Of a stretch of 64,000 nucleotides of DNA, positions 48,260 through 59,375 are shown piece by piece (the first letter of the stretch is position 1; every line of letters begins with the position of its first letter). This DNA is from Dermatemys mawii. Lineage: Eukaryota; Chordata; Testudines; Dermatemydidae. The notes under the pieces were generated by a model that did no database searches, was not told the DNA's origin, and saw only the letters and a program-made list of their open reading frames with translations. Location: NCBI GenBank assembly GCA_007922305.1, contig ML677373.1, forward strand, positions 18,943,545 through 19,007,544. Direction: 5' to 3'. Position numbers and translations under genes: made by a program.

Positions 48260-49843
48260 ATCAGAATGGAAGGTCTTCACAGATTCTCTTATCTGCCACT
48301 GCATCTATTTTATGGGGTTGTTATAAATTGCTTGTCTAAGCGCTGCAGAAAATGAAGAAGTGCAAAACCCCAGGCAGCTGATAATCAAATCCAGCTGCCC
48401 TGTCCCTATGTAATTGCTCTGGAGGATTGTGCAGAGTAGGGCCATCTCTGAAGTTCAAGCTAGTGCTCTGTGAATTGGGACCAGGACTGTGAACTCCACT
48501 TTGAAGTGAATGGAGAGGCAGTGGAGTGTGCAAAGCGAAGCACAGGTGTGATGCATTTGTATTGGGCTTTTGTTGCTAATGAGATGCCCTGCTGTGTGCT
48601 GTACTATCTTCAGTCTTTTGGTAGCAGCTGCATCCAATCCTAAACACAGTGCTGCTTCACTATCTGAGTGCCCCAGCCTCGCATATCAAAGCAATGAGTT
48701 CTCAAATATCTGAAAAAGCAGGGTTAGGATCATCAGCATTGAAGGTTGAGGAGAAGCAAGTTTCTTCTCCTTTACTGTTTGGAAACCGTGCTGTACAGTA
48801 CTGTCTCTCTTTGGATGTCAATTTGATAAAGAGCATGCATGCCCACCCCCCAAAAAATATTCACCAACAAAGTAAAACGACTGGTGTAAACAAAGAAAGC
48901 GCTGTACTGGGCCATGCTTAGCCCAGTTCTACCCCCCAAATACTTCATTTGTTTGGCATGAACATTATAAATTTAACACAAGATGATCAGCTTCTTCATG
49001 ATCAAAACGTACACAGGCAGCATTGAGAAAACATCAGAGTCTGTTTTTGAGAAGGCTGGCACATGAATAATATAGATGCAATCTCTTCAGAGTTACCAAA
49101 ATAGACTTTATATTACAATCCCATAAACCCCAGAGATTAATGCTTGCTGAAGAGATCACTCAACTCTCAGGACAAAGTGATGATGTTCAATGAGAAAAGA
49201 ACTCCAGAAACAATATTACAGATATTTATGCCCTTCCAGAAGGAGCTCCAAGCAAACTCTTCTGCCATCTCCTGTTCCTGAGGAGTTATAACTTTTATAA
49301 AAGGAAATCCTTTTAACATCTCTCTCTCACACTCTCTCTGTGTATGTATAAAAGGGTACATTAACTATGAAACAAGAGAGGTCTTTCCACTTAGACACTC
49401 ATTTTTGTTCCCTGACCCCTCCGCTCCCCCAGGAGACATACCTACAGCAAAATAAAGATCTATTCGCAGAGAAGCAGAAACCTTCACATTTCACTTATAA
49501 TTTACAAATTTAGCTGGACAGATAAATGATCTGCATCTCAGCATGTGGTTTCAAACACACAGACAGGCAGTGCATGTGCTAAAAGGCATTATATTCTGGG
49601 TACTTTTCAACGTTAAAGGAATTTCCTTCTAGGGAAAACCCAGACAGAAATATGCATTATCCCCATTGTAGCAACAGTAAACGACAGCTGCGCATGGCTA
49701 TATGGCTAGGGAACTCAATTGCTCTTAGCTATATAGATGAATCACAATGTTTGCTCAGGATGGATTTGTTCACCCACACATAGACATAGTGTCAGATGAT
49801 CCAAAAAATGGGACATGAAGGAATGCTATGTTAGCTTTGTCAA

Positions 49844-50251
49844 TGCCTAAGTCTACACTGCCCACCGATCAATCTATCGGGGATCGATTTATCGCAGCTA
49901 GTGTAGATGTGATAAATCGATCCCCAAGCCCTTTCCCGATCAACTCCGGAACTTCACCTCCACGAGAGGCAGAAGTGAAGTTGATGGAGGTGTAGCAGCT
50001 GTTGACTCGCTGCTGTGAGGACGTCTAGGTAAGTCAACCTAAGATACGTCGACTTCAGCTACGGTATTCACGTAGCTGCAGATGCGTATCTTAGGCCGAC
50101 CCCTCCCCTAATGCAGACCTGGCCAATGTGATTTTTAAATTCAGCAGGCACAATAATAATAGATGGTGGAGTTCCGGAGTCAACAAGGAGAGCACTCAGG
50201 GATCGATCACTACCCGCTGAGCTGGCGAGTAGCGTAGACTTAGCCTTAGGA
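49844..50251. mobile_element. Composite MITE, GTCTAC/GTAGAC ends
   Basis: TGCCTAAGTCTACACTGCC at the left and GGCGAGTAGCGTAGACTTAG at the right are inverted ends. Inside are GATCGATTTATCGCAGC/GATAAATCGATCCCC and AACCTAAGATACGTCGACTT/GCGTATCTTAGGCCGAC. A second left-type segment (GGAGTTCCGGAGTCAAC, GGGATCGATCACTACCC) at 50164-50230 makes it look like one copy broken by another. Confidence 0.68.
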
Positions 50252-52323
50252 AGAACAGATGGATTGTAGACCCAGTCAGTACCTCTGTGCCAGTAACTTT
50301 TACAGGATTGCTCAACCAGCCGTAATCCAGATGTGGGAGAGAGAATCTAAATAAAAAGTACAAGGGCAGGAAAGCTAAAATAATGTGGCATTTATTTATT
50401 AAACATAGACAACATTTTTTGTGTTTCAGCTTTGTGACTGAGTAAAGAATTTATAGAAGCAAAGGTGAGAATGCCATGTGGATGTAGAGCGGCAGTAAGT
50501 CTGGCTGATGCTGTAAATATCCCTCTCAGTACTTTTGTGAACGTCTTATTGGTATCTGTAATAGAGTGGCTTTCCCTTTTAAGAGCTAGAGACCTGGGAG
50601 CAGTCAAACCTAATTAGTAAATAGGCACACTGAGGAGGGATCAGGTGATTTCTCTATAAAAGCAGAAGGAAGCTGCAAAAGAGAGACAACTAAAGAAAGA
50701 TGTTGCAGAGACTTCAAAAGAACTGTTGCGAGCAGGAGTTCAAATAGAACTCTTTATAAATTCTCAGGATAATGGCACAGAAAGTACACTTACAAAGTTT
50801 GTAGACTTGCTTGATACAGTTGCCTTAAAGGAAGTCAACTCACGTGACTGCAGGGTCAGATCTTAACTTGTTTTCCTTTCTTGTTCTCATGCATCAGCAC
50901 AGTCCTGCAATATTTCAGCCGCAGTCACATCCAAGGCAACATTTACATTCAAAAATATACACTTCAGTGTTTAAAAGTAACAAAACCAGTTCTATGAATG
51001 TTAGAGTCTAAAAAGCCTTTTGCAGAGAATTTGGCTCTTAATTGGGTCAATATTGCTTTTGGATATCCCTAAAACATTTTTGGATTACAAATGTTTTGAA
51101 GAGTCAGAAAGGTAGCCATGTTAGTCTGGATTTGCAGAAGCGACAAAGAGTCCTGTGGCACCTTAAAGACTAACTAAAGCATTGAAGCATAAGCTTTTGT
51201 GGGCTAATACCCATGAAATGTTTTGAAGTGATTGAGTCTATCTTCTGTGGGGAAAAGATAGTGGCTGAGATTCTACATTGTTATGAATGAAAATAATGCA
51301 TCAACCATTAAAACCATGTATCAAGAACTACCAGATGGCCACTGCCCTTTTTCCTAATGGGAATTCTTCAGTGATGGGAATGTCATTAACACAGTCAGAA
51401 ACTCCTTACTACTGGACATGGAAGTCATTTGGGAAAGCATCTACTGGAAATTGTAAACCTTGCGTGTGCTGTTTCTCCTCAGGCACAACAGGGGTCGCTA
51501 GAAACAAGCAGCAGAAAAGGGACTTCTGAAAGCTGTTCAGAAAACCCAAACGCTCGCCAACTCTTCTTGCAAGAATCATTTTCTTTTTAAGACGAACCTA
51601 GTCTTTGCTGTACCACCTCAATCGCCATCAGTTCAGTGCATAGTCTACATGGCGCAAGCTGTGCCAGTTCAAAAGGAAGACGAAAGGGCTTGTGAAAGTC
51701 ATCGCATTTTAAATCCTTTGACTTACAGCTTTGGTGAGGAATTCCTTTCATGAACTTTGCTGTTTCTTTTCGAGGGAAGAGGTCTGGTGTTGTCAGGTTA
51801 TTATTGGTTAATTAGCACTATGCAGAATGGCCCCAAATAAAAATCTAGAAGCTGTGAACTCAGGGGCTCATGGTTTGAACAAACAAAGCAACTTTAGAAG
51901 TCGCTCTACCGCCAACAGTGTCATGCCTGCTATTCTCTATCCTGAATGATAAAAGCGCTGCTTCAATAAGTACTTTGCAAAGGGGGTGGGGGGGGCTCCC
52001 AGGTTCTCGATTCAGAAAAGCGGTGACAGAGTGGCCTGAGCATAGGGCTGGGAGGTAGGGGTGCTGGGGCCTTGATTCAGCTCTCTGTTGAAGCCCCATT
52101 TTGTCAGCAAAGCCAAGGTAATGTGGACAAATTACTCCCCAGGGCAACATTCCCCACCCCCAAAGTAGGATTCCCATGTGGCACAAAGCTGCCAGCACAC
52201 CCCCAGCCATCCCCGTTGCAGTCTCTGCTGCACAGGTGACCCTTTTGGGGCGACGTTGCAGTCGAGTGTAAATTGGACTATGCTTCTAGTGGCTCTAGCT
52301 TATGCTGGACCCATGAATCCAAT
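50252..52323. other. Intergenic, mostly unrecognised
   Basis: Only the Penelope-like insertion at 51102 is recognised. A G-rich run lies at about 51979-51993. Confidence 0.45.
51102..51215 (-). mobile_element. Truncated Penelope-like insertion (114 bp)
   Basis: This minus-strand tail is flanked by a perfect 13-bp target duplication, AAATGTTTTGAAG, at 51089-51101 and 51216-51228. Its 5' truncation falls inside stem II of the ribozyme-like hairpin, so the CTGATGA half is absent. The hairpin's 3' strand and the terminal motif (AGACTAACATGGCTACC-like on the minus strand) remain. Confidence 0.85.
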
Positions 52324-52466
52324 CTGGAAAAAAGGTGCAAATGTTTAATAGGAAGGCAACTGACAATTCAACCCACCTAGCAAAGGATGTGGTAGATTCT
52401 CCACTAGTTATGCTCCAGGAGGTCAGTCTAGATGGTCATAATGGTCCCTTCTGGCATTGTGTTGAG
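52324..52466 (+). mobile_element. CR1 3' fragment, sense (inverted arm 1)
   Basis: GAATCTACCACATCC-type sequence on the minus strand and AGGAGGTCAGTCTAGATGGT, CATAATGGTCCCTTCTGGCA on the plus strand form a CR1 3' end. It is about 90% identical, inverted, to 53587-53716. Confidence 0.72.
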
Positions 52467-52534
52467 TATTGCTACAATCATACCCCCTCTTGATAGTGTA
52501 TGTCAAGTTTAGCTCGGGCACCTCTTGGAGCTAA

Positions 52535-52605
52535 GTCCCGGTGCTCTAATCCTGACTCTGGTACTGACTCCATGTAGCATTGGGCATGTCATGTAGGGCA
52601 GTGGT
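52535..52605 (+). repeat. SINE fragment, sense
   Basis: AATCCTGACTCTGGTACTGA and TTGGGCATGTCATG resemble the central part of the sense SINE seen at 55695. Confidence 0.4.
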
Positions 52606-52989
52606 ACACCCATGGGAAAGGGGGCTGGGGGACCAGGAATGAGAATGCTTTGAGAGGACGTAAAGGAGATAATAAAAAGCTGGTTTTCTGATCCCAGTGT
52701 AGCTGCATCACGGATACACAGAGCAAATGCTAGAATAGATCATGCTCAGGCATCATCAATGCCATGGTATGAATCCTTGGTGAGATCAGCTCTGAATAAT
52801 CATCCCAACATTGCCAACTGGAAAAGTGAGGCTGGGTGACTTGTCTGTTGCTACTCGATGAACCACTGTTGGAATCAGGTATAACCCTCAGGATTCCTGA
52901 CACCAATTCTATGTTCCAACTCCTAGGCAAAGCTACCTGACATTGGGCATAAGACCTACCCTGGTGGATCACTTGAATTCAGCTTCAGA

Positions 52990-53185
52990 GGATCATAGAT
53001 GTTAATGGTTACAAAACCCTATCAACCCACATAGCCTCTCTCCTTGCCAATGCAGGGTTATTCCCTATGGTACTAGATTTACTAGTACCTTGCCTAGTCT
53101 AGCTTTACATATTTCAGTCAATAGGGCTTCCACCATTTCACCTGGGAGGCTGTTCCACAGCCTCATTAGTAAAGCTCCCCAGGGC
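52990..53185 (-). mobile_element. CR1 fragment, antisense
   Basis: GCAGGGTTATTCCCTATGGT, TGCCTAGTCTAGCTTTACAT and GGGCTTCCACCATTTCACCT, then GGCTGTTCCACAGCCTCATT, follow the order of antisense CR1 3' sequence. Confidence 0.7.
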
Positions 53186-53586
53186 TGGCCTGATGTTCAC
53201 CCAGCCTGTGTTGCTAGATCTGCTGCAGCCTGTCAGAAGTGCAGCTATCTTCCTGACAACACGAAAAGGCAGTTTTAAGACAGGGAGAGCTCTTTGCACT
53301 CCATTTAGCTCATGAATATTTGATCCAGAAGTTGCAGTAGCAGCAAGCACCCTGGCTGGGACACGGGAGAAGCTGGTAATCTCTTTAGCCAAGCTCGTCA
53401 AGGCTCCTGGCATTTCCATTACATGATGGCACTTAAAGTCCTTAGAAATTCAGGGCCAAAGCTTTAGCTGCAGCTGATATAGCTGAGGGTCAGAGGAGGG
53501 GTGGGTGGGAGCGCTCTTTACCATCCCCTGTCCCTGCAGCTCCTCTGTGCCAGTTCAGCTGTCCAACGCAGGTGCGTAGGTTTTAA

Positions 53587-53965
53587 TGCCAGAAGGACTT
53601 GTGACCATCTAGACTGACCTCCTGGAGCATAACTAGCAGAGAATCTACCACATCCTTTGGTAGGTGGGCTGAATTGTCAGTTGCTCTCCTATTAAATATT
53701 TGCACCTTTTTTCCAGCTTGGTCTACTTTCAACTTCCAGCCACTGAAGCAGAGCATGTTGTGTCTTTCTAGTATCACGTATCTTCTTCCTGCGTAGGGAC
53801 TTATAGACCCTGCTCAAGCCACCTCCTAACTCTGTCTTTGGTAAGCTAACTAGATCGAGCTACTCCAATCTCTTCACCGTTAAGACATGAATAACGTTCA
53901 CATCAGCATGGAGGACTTGTCTTCAGGCTCAAAAATAAAGCCCTCTGTAGTATCTTCATGATTCC
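53587..53965 (-). mobile_element. CR1 3' region, antisense (inverted arm 2)
   Basis: The left end TGCCAGAAGGACTTGTGACC is the CR1 3' terminus in reverse. TTTGCACCTTTTTTCCAG and CTTCCAGCCACTGAAGC follow, then GACCCTGCTCAAGCCACC and TAGATCGAGCTACTCCAATC. No open frame survives. Confidence 0.75.
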
Positions 53966-55502
53966 AAGCGATAGATCCTACCCTACTCTCCTTGACTTCA
54001 CTGCAAGCAGCATCAGGCGCTAGACCTATGGATTACTCCATTCACAGAAATGCAGCCACTTCTAGCCTGGGGCATTCAATTGTTTAACAGCACACACCAC
54101 CACCATGCCTGGGGTAGGTCAGGAAAGGAAGAGGAGCAACTTTGGAATTGAAAATGCAGGGGTGGAATGTAGGGAGGCAAAATATGGCTGTTTTTAATGG
54201 AATTGGCTAGCTAGTTCATTCATGCCAATGGAATGAATGTTGTGAAATGGAAACTGTAACTGTCTGTTTTCTCAGCGGAAAGGCTCAAAACAGACAGTTT
54301 ATTGATTCCAGCCAGACGGTCACAATGAAAGGTTTCCATTGGATCCATTAATATAAATAATTACCCATGGAACTAAATTAAGGACTACCTCCAAAAGCAG
54401 ACTCATGTTCACGTTGTGGAGTATTTTACCTTTCTGTCACCATATCAACGAATGTCTGGCTAATAAACATAACCCTTCAGTGCACATTATAGAACTTGTC
54501 CTTTCCAGTGGACTCCCTGGTTCCTGCAGAGCAGGTCGCTTTATCATATCTGAGTAATTTACAGGAGTTTAAGTGATGCTGTCAAGCGATTAATGTGACC
54601 AGACCTGCTTGCAGGCTCAGCTGGAGATGAACTAAGATTGCACTGCATTTAATCCACCTATCACTGCGAAGTGAGTGCATCTCACCCCTTCTGGAGCTGA
54701 GAAGTCTCAGGTGGAGGCCGCAGGACAATTTGGACAGTGTGTAGGGGTGTTGTGCGCATGTGTATGTGGAGATTTGGGTCACACGCTGTCTCTAGGGCTG
54801 AAGCACCGCACAGGGGAGCTTTCAACTGCTGCTCCCACCAGTGGTGGTGGCTGAGGGAAGGGGTTATGGAGAAGCAGCTCACAGGGAAACACGAGGAATC
54901 TGGATGAACATTTGCTAACTTTGAAGCTGCGCCGGTCTTCCCTTGCTTTTCATTGCCTTTCCTCCGCTATCGCACTTGCCACTCCCCTGTCGCATCATAC
55001 TACAGCCTTCCTCCTCTTTTCTGTTTAGTTTTTCTCTCTCTCCTTTTCTTGGCAAAGGAAGCATCACCTCTCAGGCTTTGTCAGCCCTTTCCCAGCCTCT
55101 GCTTGCTCCAGTCACAGTCCCCCTGCCTGGTGCTGAATGGAGTCTGAGCCCCCCAATCCTGGGAGCAGGTTCATCCAGCTCAGGTTAGAAGCACAATGGC
55201 AGTGTGGAGTGGCTAAGCTGGCACCGATGCCCAGGCTGCTACCTGGGCAGTGGTGACCAAGGACTTTAGTCTCTAGGACTGTCAATCCGATCACATTCAC
55301 CAGCGCTGCATTCACTTCAGTTTCTAGGCTGGGATTTCCCTTTGCCCCTCACCAAAATCTTACCCCAACCAGCGTGTTGAACCCTGAAAAGAGAGAAGTG
55401 CTGGAGAGCTGTGAAGCAGGCTGGGGACTTTTCTGTTGATTTGCTTTTGTGTGGAAGATGTTCAGGTGCTAAGGTGAAGGGCTGTAATATAAAACCCCAA
55501 GG
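53966..55502. other. Intergenic, unrecognised
   Basis: No repeat or gene identified. A pyrimidine-rich tract lies at 55000-55110. Confidence 0.45.
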
Positions 55503-55993
55503 CCTGGGCTACACTTAAAATTTATCCATATAACTCTTTTGATTACAGATGCAGAGTGATTTTTTTTTAAAACCTGAAATATCTATACTGGTATAAGCCG
55601 GGAATGTAGTTAAACAGGAATAAAGGTGACTATCCAAGTATAGCTTGGGCCACTTCCCAAACAAACTATACCAGAAGAAACATTTTTAGAGAGGAAAGAT
55701 GGTCCAGTGGTTTGCATGCTTCTCTAGGACTTGGGAGAATGGGGTTGAAGTGTCTGCCACATAGTTCCTGTGTGACTTTAGCTACCTCATTTAGTCTCTG
55801 TGCCTTAGTTTTCCATCTGTAAAATGGGACTAAGAGCACTGCCCTACCTTACACGGGTGTTGTGAGGCCACAAGCTGTGAGGTGCTTAGATACTAACGAT
55901 AATGGAGGCCATAAGTACCTCAGGTAGATCCTGGTAACACTGCCTTTACATCAGGGATTCTTAAATTGGCAACAGTTTCTAGTGTGAACAAGG
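55503..55993. mobile_element. MITE interrupted by a SINE
   Basis: GGCCTGGGCTACACTTAAAA on the left and TAGTGTGAACAAGGCCT on the right are inverted ends of one element. Its middle is occupied by a SINE at about 55695-55925, so the SINE is the younger insertion here. Confidence 0.6.
55695..55925 (+). repeat. tRNA-derived MIR-like SINE, sense
   Basis: The head AAGATGGTCCAGTGGTTTGC is A-box-like. It is followed by a decayed B-box near GGGGTTGAAGTGTCTG, then CCTGTGTGACTTTAGC, TCTGTGCCTTAGTTTTCCAT, CTGTAAAATGGGACTAAGAG and GGTGTTGTGAGG. This is the most complete sense copy in the window. Confidence 0.72.
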
Positions 55994-56425
55994 CCTCAGA
56001 CAAATTATGGGAGTTAGGTACCTGAATCCCAGTGTATTTTGAATTGGGCGCCTAACTTTCCTCAGTACCTCTGAAAAATCCCATCCTGAATGTCTCACAG
56101 ACTTGCTAGGTTAATGCTTTTCAGTCTTGTTATTTTAAACAGGGAAAAGAAAATGCACAGGCTCTTTAATGCCAATCTCTTAACTGATCTGTTTAAAGGG
56201 GGCTTGGCCATTTCAAGTGTTAATTATTATTCTGAACTGGATTAAACCTAATTCATTTTCAGGCATCTTTCCTGACATCTTACAGAAACCAAAAACTTAA
56301 AGTAAATGGGACGGGCCTAGGGATTCATTTTTAAAATCCTTTTAAACTGCATTTAATCATCACATCATCTTGTTTTCTGAATGCTCTGGCAGAGAAAAGT
56401 GACTCTCAGTCTATTTAATCGGGTA

Positions 56426-57701
56426 TGTAGTAAGGCAGCAACTTACTCCTGCAGCGCCTCCCTCTGGTACCTCCAGGGAATTAGCACACCAGCTCCCGGA
56501 GCACCCTCTGTAGGCTGTAGTCCCGCTTGCTACTGGCCCCCATGTCCTTCCCCTGGATGCTGGTGCCCTCTGCCCTAGGGGGATGCACCCCTGCAGCACC
56601 CCCACAGTCTCAGAGTCTCCCCTCCCAGGGAACCCCCACCCCCTATCCCCACCTTGTCTCAGTCTAGGCAACTGCCAGTCACCATTTACCCCTGTTCACT
56701 GGGGCAGATTGCAGTATAATTGCCACTCATCACCGGCAAGGAGGGTTGGCCTGCTGCCTCTGCCTTGATAGTCCTGGGCTTCCCCCTGCAACCCGAGTAC
56801 CCTTTGTTGGGCCACCCCCTAGGCCCTGCAGCCTGGGGGTTTCCAGGCCAAAGCTTCCCCAGCTCCTCTTTCCTGGCCCAGCCCTGCTCACTCTAGGTAC
56901 CTTATGCTTCCCAGCAGCCAGGCCTGTCTACCTCTGCAGACAGAGGAGACACTATTCTCTCAGGCCTGTGGCAAATTGCTGGCACTATTATGGTGGGTCC
57001 CGCACTTTCTCTTCTTGTGAGGGGTTCACAGCACCATTTCTTGCCTCTGAACAGGGTATTAACTGCCCCACTAGTATCCTAGGGGAGGGGAGTGGAGAGG
57101 AAGGGACCCAGGCCCGCCCTCTACTCCGGGTCCCAGCCCAGGGGCCCTGAGGATAACAGTGAACCACCTGAATTAGATTCTTTCCCCAGGCTACTTTCCT
57201 CTCCTACCCTTCAGCTTGTGGGGCTTCCTGCCCTCTCTCTACACAAGTCAGGTGTCTTTTTACCTAGGGTCTGGGTCTTCTTGGTTCCAAAGTCTCCTCC
57301 AAACTGCTCTCTGCTCCAACTCCTTCAAACTGCTCTCTGCTCCAACTCCTGTCCTCCTCCCCTGTCTGCCTGAAGCAGGGGGGTTTTATTAGGTTCTTAA
57401 CAGGGCCTTAATTGATTGCAGGTGTTCCAATCAACCTGCTGCCAGCTTTCCTAGTCCACAGGGAGCCACGCCTCAATTAGCTCTGAGCTTACATAGCTCC
57501 CCTCAATCACAGCTCCATGACCCTCCTCTATCACAGGTCCCAGCATCTCAGGCTTTTTATAAGGCCTGCTAGAGTGTTTGTGGTGTGGCCACCCAGCTGA
57601 GCCTATTCTGCCAATCAGCCTGGGAGCTTGCTCCCAGCCATAACCCAATCCTGGGCTGTTTTAAGCCCTTCTGGCTAGGAGCGGTTAGCCACCCCGCTAC
57701 A
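56426..57701 (-). mobile_element. Solo LTR of an LTR retroelement
   Basis: This 1276-bp G+C-rich block starts TGTAG and ends CTACA, the inverted TG...CA ends of an LTR. A perfect 5-bp target duplication, GGGTA, flanks it at 56421-56425 and 57702-57706, as made by Ty3/gypsy and some endogenous retroviral integrases. Read on the minus strand it has TATAAAAA at 57561-57554 and AATAAA at 57390-57385, in the expected promoter-then-polyadenylation order. No internal coding region adjoins it, so it is probably a solo LTR left by recombination. Open frames inside are not gag, pol or env. Confidence 0.78.
57301..57352. repeat. 26-bp direct duplication inside the solo LTR
   Basis: Two consecutive 26-bp units beginning AAACTGCTCTCTGCTCCAAC differ only at the last positions. 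Short duplications are common in LTR control regions. Confidence 0.85.
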
Positions 57702-58379
57702 GGGTACAAAAAGAATATTGTTGACAAAAAAAAGAATAATGCTGACGGTCAAAAAACTTTCCACTGGTGCCTGAGACATTTAGCAGAGATCAGGATTGCA
57801 GGAAGAGAACAAAGGATATTAGGACAACATGTCTCGCATGCATCTCTAACCAATGCTCAGATATTATGGTGATCCGGGCGACATAAGCTCCAAAGCTCTC
57901 CTCTTAATATGAGTATCTGCCTACATTTTGGATCCAGATCTATCATTGTCCCCCACATAGGCTCCAATTCAGGAAAGCATCTTCGTCTATGGCTGCCTGT
58001 AAGTCTACAAGACATAAATCAACATGTTTAAATTCGGTCTTGAATGGGGGACAACCCGACTGATCCACTTTCTAGATCTGTGTGTTAGAAGTTATGTTAA
58101 AGAAAACCTCATAGTCTTCCACAGTGTCACTCTTCTGCCCTTTGTGTTAGGCTTTTTTTGGCTTCATACCAAGACCTTCGCAGACTGAGAACCCTGATGC
58201 AGCCTAGTCGGATCCTCTTACAGCTGCTCCAGTTATTGCTATAATCAGTAATTTACAGACCTGGACCCTCGAAATTCCACTTGCAGGAAGAGAGAGTCTG
58301 TGTAAGAGGAACTCACTGAAAATCACCATGCAGGACAGGTGAAATATTAGGACTCTAATAATGCAATACCTAGTCTTAT

Positions 58380-58510
58380 ACAAAGCTTTTCATCAATGGA
58401 TGTTAAAAAGCTTTACAAAGGAGGTAAGTATCATTATCCATATTTTACGTATGGGGAAACTGAAGCACAGCAGGGTGAAGTAGCTTGCCCCGGTTATAAT
58501 ACTGTATATG
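58380..58510 (-). repeat. MIR-like SINE, antisense
   Basis: AAAGCTTTTCATCAATGG, TTATCCATATTTTACGTATG, GGGGAAACTGAAGCACAGCA and GAAGTAGCTTGCCCCGG are the antisense body, lacking the tRNA-like head. Confidence 0.62.
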
Positions 58511-59327
58511 ATTAAAATGTGAATTCAGGGTCACATTATAGATTTTTATATATATTATGTGCATATGCACATCTCTATCTATATATGGGTGCATGTATGT
58601 CTAGCCACACAAAGTATAGATATAGATATCAAAAACCAACAATCCTGTTATGGCATATATTTGGCCTTGACATTTTCGTTCCGCGATGAAGCAGAGCTGT
58701 TCAACAATCTTTACACTGAAACTTCTGGCTTGCTGAAGAGCCATTTAAGAAGAGAATTTTAAACACGTCTGGGAAAATGCAAATATGCCACAGAAGATGG
58801 GGAAAAAAGAAATCCAACTAGAGCGTAGGTTGCAATGTTATCATCTCAGGCTGTTGCCAGTTTAACATTATCAAACGACTTCTTAAAATAGCAGCCATAA
58901 TTATTCTTATACTGCAGCTCGAACTGGAGCGCTTTAAGTGTTTTCATTTTTTCTCCGCTGCAAATGTAGGGTTGCCTGCTCTGCTGCTTCCTAGCTCCCA
59001 CCAGCAGCAGACTGAGCACCAATTAATCGCGCTTGCTAGAAGGAGCTGAAACAGTTTCAGATGCATTTTTTCCCTTGAAATTTCTGAGGCTGGATAAAGC
59101 CCAGGTACATGGTATGGTGCCTTGGAAACTAGCAATTTTCCAAGGTTTCCAACTGACCAACCTGGGTGGCACTGGGCCAAGGAGAAGGGATTGCTGGCAT
59201 CTCTACTGGAATCATCAGAAGTGCTTAGCACCTGCCATAGGTGTCACAATGGGACTGCTGGATGCTGAGTACTTCTGAAAACCTGGCCTGAGGAGCAGGG
59301 TACGTAGGATTCTTGGGAGGAATTGCC

Positions 59328-59375
59328 GGTGGATCATAGAATATCACCCCAACTAAATCCCCCGCCAGCTGGGGC
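59328..59375 (-). mobile_element. CR1 fragment, antisense
   Basis: GGATCATAGAATATCAC followed directly by CCCAACTAAATCCCCCGCC matches two parts of the antisense CR1 3' end with the intervening segment deleted. Confidence 0.5.

Larger units (their letters stand above)
44011..49843. other. Intergenic, mostly unrecognised
   Basis: Contains the MITEs at 46112 and 48138. 46735-46880 looks like a decayed repeat ending in GGCTGAGAACCCATGCTC. No gene signal. Confidence 0.45.

Noticed and set aside
56381..57373. Several Pro/Ser/Leu-rich frames of 65-134 codons
   Set aside because: They lie within the solo LTR and show no retroviral protein motif.
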